From the NCBI RefSeq assembly GCF_007993035.1, contig NZ_VOOS01000001.1, forward strand, positions 310,001 to 374,000: a DNA stretch of 64,000 nucleotides, given 5' to 3'. The notes beneath the pieces are model-generated. The model ran no database searches and was not told where the DNA came from. It was given only the letters and a program-made list of their open reading frames with translations. This document shows, piece by piece, positions 25,902 to 33,881 of this stretch. The translations under genes and the position numbers were made by a program. Each line of letters starts with the position of its first letter. Position 1 is the first letter of the stretch. The stretch comes from Vicingus serpentipes. GTDB taxonomy: Bacteria > Bacteroidota > Bacteroidia > Flavobacteriales_E > Vicingaceae.

Positions 25902-26255
25902 ATGCAAGAATTAACAAAAGCAGAAGAACAAATAATGCTAATTATATGGCAAAAGAAAAAGTGTTTCGTTAAAGAAATACTGCCAGAATTACCTGACCCT
26001 AAACCTGCATACAATACAGTTTCTACTATCGTGAGAATACTTGAAAAGAAAGAGTTTGTTGGCTACGAAGCATTTGGGAAAACTCATCAATACTTCCCTA
26101 TAATTTCAAAAGAAGAATATAAAAATTTAAAAACTGATAACTTAATAACTAGTTTTTTTGGGGGCTCTACTTCTTCAATGCTTTCATTTTTCATGAAAGA
26201 AAAGAAAATGGATATTAAACAAATTGATGAGTTACTAAAAGAACTAAAAAAATAA
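25902..26255 (+). CDS. blaI: BlaI/MecI/CopY-family transcriptional repressor
   Basis: 117 residues. An N-terminal winged helix (ELTKAEEQIMLIIWQKKKCFVKEILPEL, then PAYNTVSTIVRILEKKEFVGYEAFGKTHQYFPII) is followed by a C-terminal dimerisation helix bundle (SFFMKEKKMDIKQIDELLKELKK). The family represses its own operon by binding dyad operators and is inactivated by proteolysis after BlaR1/MecR1 activation. A perfect dyad overlaps its own promoter. It lies 3 nt before the BlaR1-like gene. No beta-lactamase gene is near, so the inducing signal is probably something other than a classical beta-lactam response. Confidence 0.93.
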   Translation: MQELTKAEEQIMLIIWQKKKCFVKEILPELPDPKPAYNTVSTIVRILEKKEFVGYEAFGKTHQYFPIISKEEYKNLKTDNLITSFFGGSTSSMLSFFMKEKKMDIKQIDELLKELKK

Positions 26256-26258
26256 AAT

Positions 26259-27419
26259 ATGGAAAGTTTATTCTATTTATTAAAAACAGGTATTATTTAT
26301 AGTTTATTCTATTTGTTTTACTTTTTGTTTTTCAGAAACAACACTAATTTTCAAGTAAACCGATTTTATCTTTTACTCTCTTTGCCCCTATCTTTTATTA
26401 TTCCTATTATAAAAACAAGCGTTACAGTTTCTAGTAATTTTCAAGCAATTTTACCAACCATAGAATTATCAAACATCTCAAAACAAAGCACTTCATTTAA
26501 TTGGAGTTACATATTAATAATAGCTTACATTTCTATAGCCTCTTTGCTATTTTTTCGCCTAATTTTCTCAATATATAAAACACTCAAAACTATTAAACAA
26601 ATTAATAAAGGAGAAATAACTGAAGTTTTACCCTTTTCCTTTTTTGGATACATTCATATCCCTACAAACCTTCCTAAAGAAGATAGAGCTGCTGTTTTTC
26701 ACCATGAACAAATTCACTCAAACCAATTACACTCTTTAGACATATTGATATACGAATTAAGTAAAATTCTACTGTGGTGGAATCCCTTTATATGGATGGG
26801 GCTAAACTCGGTAAAATGTAACCATGAATTTATTGCCGATAAATTTGCCTCACAAAAATCAAATAAATATTCATCAATTCTTGTTGCTCAACTGCTTGGT
26901 GTGAATTGCAGTGCGTTAGCAAACAATTTTAATTATAAACCATTAATAAAAAGGAGAATTATTATGATGAAGTCCAAAAAATCAAACCGTTTAAGCGTTT
27001 TAAAATACGCTTTAGTTGTGCCTGTAATTGCATTAACTACACTTGCCTTTAACAATAAGGAGGTAAAAGTTATGTCTGAAAAAACAACTAAACTACAACA
27101 TACCGATAAGGTATATGAAAAAGTTGATAAAATGCCCGAATTTGAAGGGGGGCAACAAGGGCTAATGAATTATTTAATGAAAGAAATTAAATATCCTGAA
27201 CAATCTAAAAAAGATAATATAGAAGGCAAAGTTTTTATTGAATTTATTGTTGGAGATGAAGGAGCAATAAAAAACGTGAAAGTTTTAAAGTCGGTTAATT
27301 CTGAATTAGATAAAGAAGCAACTAGAGTTATTTCTAAAATGCCAAATTGGACACCTGGTGAACATGAAGGCAAAAAGGTTAATGTAAAATTAGTGTTGCC
27401 TATTATGTTTCAACTATAA
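26259..27419 (+). CDS. BlaR1/MecR1-type M56 metallopeptidase with C-terminal TonB domain
   Basis: 386 residues. Four or so membrane helices in 1-115 and near 170 surround the zinc peptidase motif HHEQIHSNQ (HExxH near 147-152) with downstream E-x-x-A-D (HEFIADKFAS). After a final hydrophobic segment (LSVLKYALVVPVIALTTLAF, near 246-265), residues ~290-386 form a TonB C-terminal domain (FEGGQQGLMNYLMKEIKYPEQSKK, then GKVFIEFIVGDEGAIKNVKVLKS). In place of the penicillin-binding sensor of BlaR1, the periplasmic part is TonB-like, a common Bacteroidota architecture. It probably cleaves or triggers loss of BlaI. It could also contact outer-membrane receptors. Confidence 0.87.
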   Translation: MESLFYLLKTGIIYSLFYLFYFLFFRNNTNFQVNRFYLLLSLPLSFIIPIIKTSVTVSSNFQAILPTIELSNISKQSTSFNWSYILIIAYISIASLLFFRLIFSIYKTLKTIKQINKGEITEVLPFSFFGYIHIPTNLPKEDRAAVFHHEQIHSNQLHSLDILIYELSKILLWWNPFIWMGLNSVKCNHEFIADKFASQKSNKYSSILVAQLLGVNCSALANNFNYKPLIKRRIIMMKSKKSNRLSVLKYALVVPVIALTTLAFNNKEVKVMSEKTTKLQHTDKVYEKVDKMPEFEGGQQGLMNYLMKEIKYPEQSKKDNIEGKVFIEFIVGDEGAIKNVKVLKSVNSELDKEATRVISKMPNWTPGEHEGKKVNVKLVLPIMFQL

Positions 27420-27457
27420 AGATAATTCACACCAAGCACAATTAGTCCTTGGATTAA

Positions 27458-27490
27458 GAAGGGAGTTCTATTTATAGAACTCCTTATTTT
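27458..27490 (+). terminator. Terminator of the blaI-blaR1 operon
   Basis: Arms GGAGTTCTA and TAGAACTCC with a TTTA loop, then a T-rich stretch. Confidence 0.85.
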
Positions 27491-27493
27491 ATC

Positions 27494-27523
27494 AAAAAAA
27501 AGCCTCAATTTTCATTGAAGCCT
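27494..27523 (-). terminator. Terminator of the lamin-tail gene
   Basis: On the minus strand, GCTTCAAT and ATTGAGGC pair (one G-U) around GAAA, followed by eight U. Confidence 0.8.
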
Positions 27524-27560
27524 TTCTTAAACTAAACTATATAATTAACTAAACAACTAA

Positions 27561-28070
27561 TTACTTTTCCCTATCAGCACTTAATTGTCTATAAACTAAA
27601 CCTTTATCTGTTCTAAATATGGCCATTTGACTATCTATATCTAACGGCATATAACTAACAGTATCTATTATTAATAATTCATCATCACTTTTATAGCTTA
27701 AAACTATTGTTTCACCATAGGATGAAAGCTTAAAGTTAGTATGAATTTGATTTCTTACTCTATTTTCATCATCACACCATATTATAATTGATTTTTTTGG
27801 TCCAATTATTTGGTTCGGCAATCTATATTTCTTTGGCCGTTTTGGATTATCAGTTATAAACCATTTACATTGACCCAAATCAACAGCAATATCTCCATCA
27901 TTATATACTTCTATCCAATCAGCCTGATTTCCAAACTCATTTTCGCAAATCGAACCTTTAGGAATAATCGTTTTAATTATAAGTTGAGGTTCATATTTTT
28001 CTAATGTTTGAGAGATACAACTATTAAAAATGAAAAAAAACAGGTATATAAACAGGTATAATGGTTTCAT
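27561..28070 (-). CDS. Secreted lamin-tail-domain (LTD) protein
   Basis: 169 residues. Residues 1-21 form a signal peptide; FNSC could be a lipobox, making it a possible lipoprotein. The rest is one LTD beta-sandwich: ADWIEVYNDGDIAVDLGQCKWFITDN, then SIIIWCDDENRVRNQIHTNFKLSSYGETIVLSY and IDTVSYMPLDIDSQMAIFR. In Bacteroidota such domains occur in secreted nucleases and surface proteins; here it is alone, with no catalytic domain. It is preceded by a small ORF in the same direction (12-nt gap), probably one operon. Confidence 0.82.
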   Translation of the reverse strand: MKPLYLFIYLFFFIFNSCISQTLEKYEPQLIIKTIIPKGSICENEFGNQADWIEVYNDGDIAVDLGQCKWFITDNPKRPKKYRLPNQIIGPKKSIIIWCDDENRVRNQIHTNFKLSSYGETIVLSYKSDDELLIIDTVSYMPLDIDSQMAIFRTDKGLVYRQLSADREK

Positions 28071-28082
28071 ATTTTTTGTTAA

Positions 28083-28289
28083 TTAATTTAGATTCCTAAA
28101 AAATCGGTTTGATATAGTTTCAATAAATTTTCCTCTTTCTGATAAGCCTTTTTTGATAAAATTGACTTCTTTCTTATCAAATGATATTTCCTTTTTGTCT
28201 TTTTCGATTTGCTTAACTTCTTTACACAAATTGCTATGATTGCCATACTTATAATCATACATTATTTTTTTATGGTAGTTTAACTTCAT
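28083..28289 (-). CDS. Small Lys-rich hypothetical protein
   Basis: 68 residues, highly charged, no signal peptide or domain recognised (MKLNYHKKIMYDYKYGNHSN at the start, helical middle with KEVKQIEKDKKEI). Support for its being real: the -7 box TACTTTTG lies 15 nt before its ATG, nothing else uses that promoter, and the lamin-tail gene follows after 12 nt. Function unknown. Confidence 0.5.
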   Translation of the reverse strand: MKLNYHKKIMYDYKYGNHSNLCKEVKQIEKDKKEISFDKKEVNFIKKGLSERGKFIETISNRFFRNLN

Positions 28290-28304
28290 GCCCTTTATTT
28301 ACTC

Positions 28305-28312
28305 CAAAAGTA
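28305..28312 (-). promoter_or_regulatory. -7 box for the small ORF and lamin-tail gene
   Basis: TACTTTTG on the minus strand, 15 nt upstream of the ATG at 28289. Confidence 0.5.
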
Positions 28313-28452
28313 CGAGGTGTTTGTCAGTTATATTTAAAGCCTACCTTAGGGTTTTGTTAACCTTTTCTTTATAAGATTAAAGTACTGTTAACTCAATTTA
28401 AATTTATCCTAATAAAACAGAAAACCGTATTTTAGTTTAATAATCTAATAAA

Positions 28453-29364
28453 ATGGTATTAAAAAAAATAAAAGAATTATCTAATAGTGGCTTTGGTTCA
28501 AATATAAATAACGAAGGAGAAAGACTTATTACAAAAGAAGGCAAGTTCAATGTTAAAAAAGAGGGATTGAGTTTTTTTGAAAGATTTAATCTTTTTCATG
28601 CCTTAATCAACATGTCTTCATTTAGTTTTTTTGCTTGTCTTTTAGTTGGTTTTATTATCATTAATTTAATTTTCACCTCCTTCTATTTACTTGTAGGATT
28701 AGATGGCTTAAAAGGAACTACAATTAACAATAATTTTTTTGACGCATTTTACTTTAGTGCTCAAACCCTAACAACTGTTGGCTATGGAGGTTTGCATCCC
28801 ACTGGAAAAACAATTAGCCTTATTGCAAGTTTTGAAGCTTTTATAGGTCTATTAAGCTTTTCCGTTTCTACTGGATTATTATATGGTCGTTTTTCAAAAC
28901 CTAAGCCACAAATAATGTTTTCTAAAAATGCTTTAATATCTCCTTATAAAGATATAACTGGTTTAATGGCTAGAGTTGCAAATCCAAAAAACAACCAACT
29001 TATCAATGCTTCAGCAAAAATTATTTATTCTCAAGTAGAAGGTGTTTCAAGAAAGTTTTATACCCTTGATTTAGAGATGGAAAAAATTAGTCTATTTGTT
29101 ACTAGCTGGACAATCGTTCATCCAATTACAACAGAAAGTCCATTGCATAGTTTAACTCATCAAGATATAATAGAAAGGAATGCCGAAATTGTTATTCTGC
29201 TTAGTGCTTATGACGAATCTTATAGTCAAGATTTACATGTAAGAACTTCATACAAAGCTGAAGAAATTGTGTCAAATGCAAAATTCATCTCTGTAATTGG
29301 TTTTAGCGAAGGTAAACAGTCAGTAATTCAACTAGATAAATTAAGTGATTTTGAAAAGCTCTAA
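28453..29364 (+). CDS. Inward-rectifier-type potassium channel (Kir/KirBac family)
   Basis: 303 residues with the KirBac layout: a slide-helix region, TM1 (FFACLLVGFIIINLIFTSFYLLVG, ~55-80), pore helix and selectivity filter TTVGYGG (107-113), TM2 (~120-145), and a C-terminal immunoglobulin-like cytoplasmic domain (~155-303) with LMARVANPKNNQLINASAKI and SYKAEEIVSNAKF. It forms K+-selective tetramers in the inner membrane. Length is typical of bacterial Kir proteins (290-330). Single gene, followed at once by gene remnants. Confidence 0.92.
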   Translation: MVLKKIKELSNSGFGSNINNEGERLITKEGKFNVKKEGLSFFERFNLFHALINMSSFSFFACLLVGFIIINLIFTSFYLLVGLDGLKGTTINNNFFDAFYFSAQTLTTVGYGGLHPTGKTISLIASFEAFIGLLSFSVSTGLLYGRFSKPKPQIMFSKNALISPYKDITGLMARVANPKNNQLINASAKIIYSQVEGVSRKFYTLDLEMEKISLFVTSWTIVHPITTESPLHSLTHQDIIERNAEIVILLSAYDESYSQDLHVRTSYKAEEIVSNAKFISVIGFSEGKQSVIQLDKLSDFEKL

Positions 29365-29365
29365 A

Positions 29366-29554
29366 TTAGAGTTCTTCTTTTCTTATAATATTTCTTAACC
29401 AAACTAAAAACAAAATTGAGAGGAGTAAAAGTCCTCCCATTATATACCAAGTAGTTTCATAACCAAAATTAGCTATTAACTGCATTCCTGAATTATGGGA
29501 AAATATATGGGCTATAGAAAAACTCATCGTAAACAAAGCCATAACTGTTGACAT
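29366..29554 (-). pseudogene. C-terminal remnant of an MFS transporter
   Basis: A 62-codon minus-strand frame reads MALFTMSFSIAHIFSHNSGM, then a final transmembrane helix (TTWYIMGGLLLLSILFLVWL) and tail RNIIRKEEL. This matches the end of MFS drug-efflux proteins (YMALYTMSFSIAHI-type sequence before the last two helices). Full MFS proteins have about 400 residues, so the first ~340 are missing; the frame closes by a stop a few codons before the first ATG. It is best read as a truncated gene left by a deletion, not a functional small protein. Confidence 0.7.
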
Positions 29555-29657
29555 GGAGATAAAAGAAGGTTTTTGGGATCATTGTAGTGATAATCTATCT
29601 TATCCTCAAAGTAGAACTGGAACTTATGTTGTGATTAATAAAATCATCAAAAAGTAA
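29553..29657 (+). pseudogene. Possible 3' remnant of a divergent gene
   Basis: A 34-codon plus-strand frame, MEIKEGFWDHCSDNLSYPQS continuing to a basic tail (VINKIIKK), starts where the minus-strand MFS remnant ends. It may be the tail of a second gene truncated by the same event, but it is short and could be chance. The family is not recognised. Confidence 0.3.
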
Positions 29658-29710
29658 ATTAATAGACAATAGTAACCAAAATTATTACCTATTTTTTATA
29701 TTTTAGCCAC

Positions 29711-31813
29711 GTGTCAAAATTAGCTTCATACCTTTTCTTATTAATTTCTTTATTAAATATTGGAAATATTCAATGTGAAACTAAAGTTGATAGCTTAAAA
29801 AATATAATAAATACTTCTTCAGGTAAAGAAAAAGTTGATGCACTCTTAATAATGAGTGAACAATTTTTTGCATCTGATTTTAATTTATCGCTTTCTTATT
29901 CTAGAGAAGCTTTCTTAATTAGTGATAAAATAAATTACAAAAAAGGAATAGCTGTTGCTCATAACAATATTGGATATTCTCTAACCGATCTAGGAGATTA
30001 CAAGAACGCTTTAGAGCATTATTTAATTAGTATAGATTTATTTAAAGAATTAGGAGAAGAAAATAAAGAAGCTATTGCATATAATGACATTGGTTATATA
30101 TTTCAATCACAAGGCTTAATTGAGAAAGCAATAGAAAACTACATAAAAAGTTTAAAACTACTTGAAAAACTTAATGATAAGGGAAGTGTTGGTGCATGTT
30201 TAAACAACATTGGCTTGCTTTACCATGAACAAAATAATTTTGAAAAAGCTTTAGAATATTATGAAAAAGGCCTAAAAGTAAAAGAAGAAATTGGCGATGA
30301 AAAGAGTATAGCTGTATCATTAAACAATTTAGGATCATTATACTTTTCTCAACAAAAATATTATGAAGCAAAAGAATATTTCTTTAAAAGTTTAGCTAAA
30401 CGTAAAAAAACAAATGATAAACCTGGAATTGGTCAATGCTTGATAAATATTGCTGGCATATATCGTGAACAAAAAGAATATGATACAGCTTTAGAGTATC
30501 TTCTAATGTCTGAAAAAATTCAAAATGAGATAAATAATACTGCCGGATTAGTAAATACACTTAATAGTATTGGTGTTATATACAGGTTAAAGCAAGATAA
30601 GCAAAGTGCTCAGCCTTATTTAGATAAAGCTTACAATTTAGCAAAAACAATAGGCTCTCCTGAACTAATTAAAAACACTTCGCTTTCGCTAAGTAACCAA
30701 TACCGTGATTTAAAAGAATTCGAAAAATCATACCGCCTTTTAATTGAGCATTATCAAATGGTTGACTCACTTCAAAATACAGAAAATACACATAAAACAA
30801 TTCAAGCTGGAATGCAGTATGAGTTTGAAAAAAAATTACATGAAAACGAACTTGCTCAAGTAAAAAAAGATCATGAACATGAAATAGAAATTAAAGAACA
30901 AAAGTTAATCTCTTACTCTTTTGGCATAGGACTAGTAGCATTAGTTGTTCTATCTATTGTTATACTAAAATCACTAAATGATAAGAAGAAAGCTAATAAA
31001 AGAATTACTATTCAGAAAAAAGAAATTGAAGATAAAAGTTTAAAGCTTGAGGAAGCTTTAATTAATATTACTGATAGTGTAAAATATGCTAAACGCATTC
31101 AACAAGCACTACTGCAATCAGAAGAACATATTTCAAGTAATGTTCCTCCTCATTTTATTCTTTTTAAACCAAAGGATATTGTAAGTGGTGATTTTTATTG
31201 GTCTTATGAAAAAGATAACTTCATGTATATAGCAGCAGCTGATTGTACTGGTCATGGGGTACCTGGAGCATTAATGAGTATGCTAGGAATAAGTTTCTTA
31301 AATAGTATTAATACTGTAAATAATATTTTGTCTCCTGCTGAAATATTAGACAATCTTAGAGCTAAGGTAATAGAAGACTTAAGTCAAAACACAAAAAGTG
31401 GAGCTTCGAGAGATGGAATGGATATATCTTTAGCAAAAATTAATCTTGTTAATCATGAAATTGAGTGGGCTGGAGCAAATAATAACCTATGGGTGATTTC
31501 ACAAAATGAAGTTAGAGAATACAAAGCCGATAGGCAAGCAATTAATTTTACTGAAAATTTAATTCCTTATACAAATCATAAAATAGAAGCAAAAAAAGAT
31601 GATTTGATATACTTATTTACTGATGGATTTGCAGACCAATTTGGAGGTCCAAATGGTAAAAAAATAAAATATAAACCTTTTAAATCTTTCTTGGCATCAA
31701 TAGCAAACAAAGAACTTAATGAACAAAAAAACTTATTAAATTCTTTCTTTGAAGATTGGAAAGGTAATCTTGAGCAAATTGATGATGTATGTGTAATTGG
31801 TATTAAAGTTTAG
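29711..31813 (+). CDS. TPR-repeat membrane protein with SpoIIE/PP2C-type phosphatase domain (paralogue)
   Basis: 700 residues starting at GTG, the only start in frame near the signal peptide (SKLASYLFLLISLLNIGNIQ). About eight TPRs lie at 60-345 (SVGACLNNIGLLYHEQNNFEKALEYYEKG is one unit), then a coiled coil, a transmembrane helix near 398-420 (SFGIGLVALVVLSIVILKSL), a second coiled coil, and a SpoIIE phosphatase domain at ~470-700 with KPKDIVSGDFYW, DCTGHGVPGAL, RDGMDISLA, LFTDGFADQFGG and DDVCVIGI. Same architecture and motifs as the gene at 19748, with one or two more TPRs. It is probably a signalling phosphatase controlling an anti-sigma/antagonist or c-di-nucleotide-independent pathway; the partner is unknown. 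The end overlaps the convergent gene at 31810 by 4 bp. Confidence 0.9.
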   Translation: MSKLASYLFLLISLLNIGNIQCETKVDSLKNIINTSSGKEKVDALLIMSEQFFASDFNLSLSYSREAFLISDKINYKKGIAVAHNNIGYSLTDLGDYKNALEHYLISIDLFKELGEENKEAIAYNDIGYIFQSQGLIEKAIENYIKSLKLLEKLNDKGSVGACLNNIGLLYHEQNNFEKALEYYEKGLKVKEEIGDEKSIAVSLNNLGSLYFSQQKYYEAKEYFFKSLAKRKKTNDKPGIGQCLINIAGIYREQKEYDTALEYLLMSEKIQNEINNTAGLVNTLNSIGVIYRLKQDKQSAQPYLDKAYNLAKTIGSPELIKNTSLSLSNQYRDLKEFEKSYRLLIEHYQMVDSLQNTENTHKTIQAGMQYEFEKKLHENELAQVKKDHEHEIEIKEQKLISYSFGIGLVALVVLSIVILKSLNDKKKANKRITIQKKEIEDKSLKLEEALINITDSVKYAKRIQQALLQSEEHISSNVPPHFILFKPKDIVSGDFYWSYEKDNFMYIAAADCTGHGVPGALMSMLGISFLNSINTVNNILSPAEILDNLRAKVIEDLSQNTKSGASRDGMDISLAKINLVNHEIEWAGANNNLWVISQNEVREYKADRQAINFTENLIPYTNHKIEAKKDDLIYLFTDGFADQFGGPNGKKIKYKPFKSFLASIANKELNEQKNLLNSFFEDWKGNLEQIDDVCVIGIKV

Positions 31814-32531
31814 TTAGTTTTAGTATAGTAATCTAACAACGTATTTATGCTATAACTAAATCTATCTTCACAGTTTTTTATATCACCTTTAAACCTTAAC
31901 TCATTAGGAATCGCCAAACGATAAATGCCTTTCCCTTTTGCCATCTTCTGGAGTTTTTTTATAGCTTTTTCCGATAATTGATTATAGTTGTTTTTTAAAA
32001 TCTCACACTGCTCTATTCTACCATATTCATAATCCCAACTCTTTGCTTTCTCATTTTTTATTGGATTATCTGAATAATATACATCTTTTAATTTAAGCCA
32101 AGCAAATTTAAAAACATCCTGAGAACCTTGTTTTGCAAAATTTAATAACTCCTTATTATTTATAACAAATGCTTTAACAAATGGGTTATCTAATTTTGAT
32201 AAATTACCAGCTGCTATATCTGCTATACCTACCCACTTTATTTCATGTTTTTTTCTTTTCTAACCTCATCAAACCAAATATAGAAATCATGAATTTGATG
32301 AATATTTTTATATTTTAAATAAGATTTTTCAAGACCTATATTATAGGCATTAGCTTCTTTCCAAACAATAGTATTCTTTTTTCTATCTTTTTTTAGCCAA
32401 TTTCCTGCAGCTAATATTTCATTTCCTGTCTCAATTGTATATGATTTTAAATTCTTCCATTCTTGTGAATAGCAAAGAAATATACTTGAGAAGCTAAAAA
32501 AAAAGCTTAATAAAAAGTGTTTGTAATTCAT
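31810..32531 (-). CDS. Secreted protein gene split by a -1 frame change at A AAA AAC
   Basis: In frame 0 from the ATG at 32531, 97 residues are read: a signal peptide (ending FLCYSQ) and EWKNLKSYTIETGNEILAAG, stopping at 32238. At 32247-32253 the RNA reads A AAA AAC aligned to the codons. Slipping back one base there continues into CAT GAA ATA AAG TGG and a further 145 codons to 31810 (HEIKWVGIADIAAGNLSKLD, GQ-rich middle, KGKGIYRLAIPNELRF, DYYTKTN), giving about 240 residues. The second frame has no start of its own but is clearly coding in character. This is either programmed -1 frameshifting, a recent one-base loss in the A7 run, or a sequencing error. Family not named with confidence. Confidence 0.7.
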
Positions 32532-32540
32532 TAAAAGATG

Positions 32541-32565
32541 TTTTGAATTAAGTAATTCAAAACTA
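32541..32565 (-). promoter_or_regulatory. Perfect palindrome overlapping the promoter of the split secreted-protein gene
   Basis: TTTTGAATTA (32541-32550) and TAATTCAAAA (32553-32562) form a perfect 10-bp dyad with a 2-nt centre. The minus-strand -7 box TAGTTTTG (32558-32565) lies inside its right arm, 26 nt before the ATG at 32531. The geometry is like the BlaI site at 25869, suggesting a repressor operator; a weak hairpin ending nupC is the alternative only if read on the same strand. Confidence 0.5.
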
Positions 32566-33873
32566 TTAAATTAACATACCTACTACTACAGCAGTAAATA
32601 ATGAGGCTAAAGTACCGCCTATTAATGCTTTAAATCCATATTGAGAAAGCAATCCTTTTTTAGATGGGGCTAATGCACCTATACCTCCTATTTGAATTCC
32701 AATAGATGCAAAATTGGCAAACCCACAAAGAATATAAGTTGCCATTATTATAGATTTTTCTTCTGCAAATTTTCCAGCCATTTTCATTTCTCCTAAAGAA
32801 ACATAAGCAACAAATTCATTCAGAATAGTTTTTTCTCCAAGAAGTTGTCCAACCAACACCATATCTTCTGAACAGACACCCATAAGCCATGCAATTGGTG
32901 CAAATATATAGCCTAATATAAATTGAAAAGACAATCCATCAAAAGCAGTATTAGAACTAATCATATCGTTTATTGTTGTCCAATCTCCTAGTTTAAATAA
33001 TATGTAATTACCCATTGCCATTAATGCAATAAAAACTAATAACATACCACCTACATTTACTGCTAACCTTATTCCTTGAGATGTTCCATTTGCAATTGCT
33101 TCTAATGCATTTGAACCTATTTTTTCCTTTGAAATTATCAAGTTACTATCAAATTTTTCTGTTTCTGGAACTAATATTTTTGCCGCAACTACTGCAGCTG
33201 GTGCTGACATTACGGATGCTGCCAACAAGTGTTTTGCAAAATAGATTTGCTGTACAGGGTCATCACCACCTAAAAACCCAATGTAAGCAGCTAAAACTCC
33301 TCCTGCTATAGTTGCCATACCTCCACTCATCAAACACATTAACTCAGAATTAGTCATTTTATCTAAATAAGGTTTAACTAACAAAGGTGCTTCAGTCTGA
33401 CCTAAAAATATATTACCTGCCGCTGCTAAACTTTCAGCACCAGATAAATTCATCGCTTTTTTCATTACCCAGGCAAAACCATAAACTATTTTTTGTAGTA
33501 TTCCCCAATAATAAAATAAACTTGTAAGTGCAGAAAAGAAAATCACCGTAGGCAAAACCATAATCACAAAATTAATTAGCGAAGAACCTAATTCACCACT
33601 AACATAAGACCTGAATAAAAACATAGTCCCCTCTTGGGTAAACCCAATAACTTTTGTAAAAATCTTACTTACAAATTCAAAGCCCTCTTCTACAAAAGGG
33701 ACTTTTAAAACTAAAATAGCAAAAACAAATTGTATGGCTAGACCTTTAGCAACTAATGGCCAATTAATTTTACGTTTATTATCACTAAATAAAAATGCTA
33801 TTCCTATTAAGACAGCCATACCTAAAATACCTTTTAGAATAGCAGTAAAACTTATGGCTAATAATGGAGTCAA
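32566..33873 (-). CDS. nupC: Concentrative nucleoside transporter (CNT family, NupC-like)
   Basis: 435 residues with about 10 hydrophobic helices. CNT signatures include GILGMAVLIGIAFLFSDNKRKINW at the start, LFYWGILQKIVYGFAWVMKKAMNLSGAESLAAAGNIFLGQTEAPLL, and LMSGGMATIAGGVLAAYIGF. It imports nucleosides with Na+ or H+ across the inner membrane. No ATG fits the N-terminus: the start is TTG at 33873, 8 nt after the stop of the bifunctional-nuclease gene, or the Met 18 codons later, which would cut into the first helix. Likely cotranscribed with that gene. Confidence 0.92.
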   Translation of the reverse strand: MTPLLAISFTAILKGILGMAVLIGIAFLFSDNKRKINWPLVAKGLAIQFVFAILVLKVPFVEEGFEFVSKIFTKVIGFTQEGTMFLFRSYVSGELGSSLINFVIMVLPTVIFFSALTSLFYYWGILQKIVYGFAWVMKKAMNLSGAESLAAAGNIFLGQTEAPLLVKPYLDKMTNSELMCLMSGGMATIAGGVLAAYIGFLGGDDPVQQIYFAKHLLAASVMSAPAAVVAAKILVPETEKFDSNLIISKEKIGSNALEAIANGTSQGIRLAVNVGGMLLVFIALMAMGNYILFKLGDWTTINDMISSNTAFDGLSFQFILGYIFAPIAWLMGVCSEDMVLVGQLLGEKTILNEFVAYVSLGEMKMAGKFAEEKSIIMATYILCGFANFASIGIQIGGIGALAPSKKGLLSQYGFKALIGGTLASLFTAVVVGMLI

Positions 33874-33881
33874 AATCTTAT

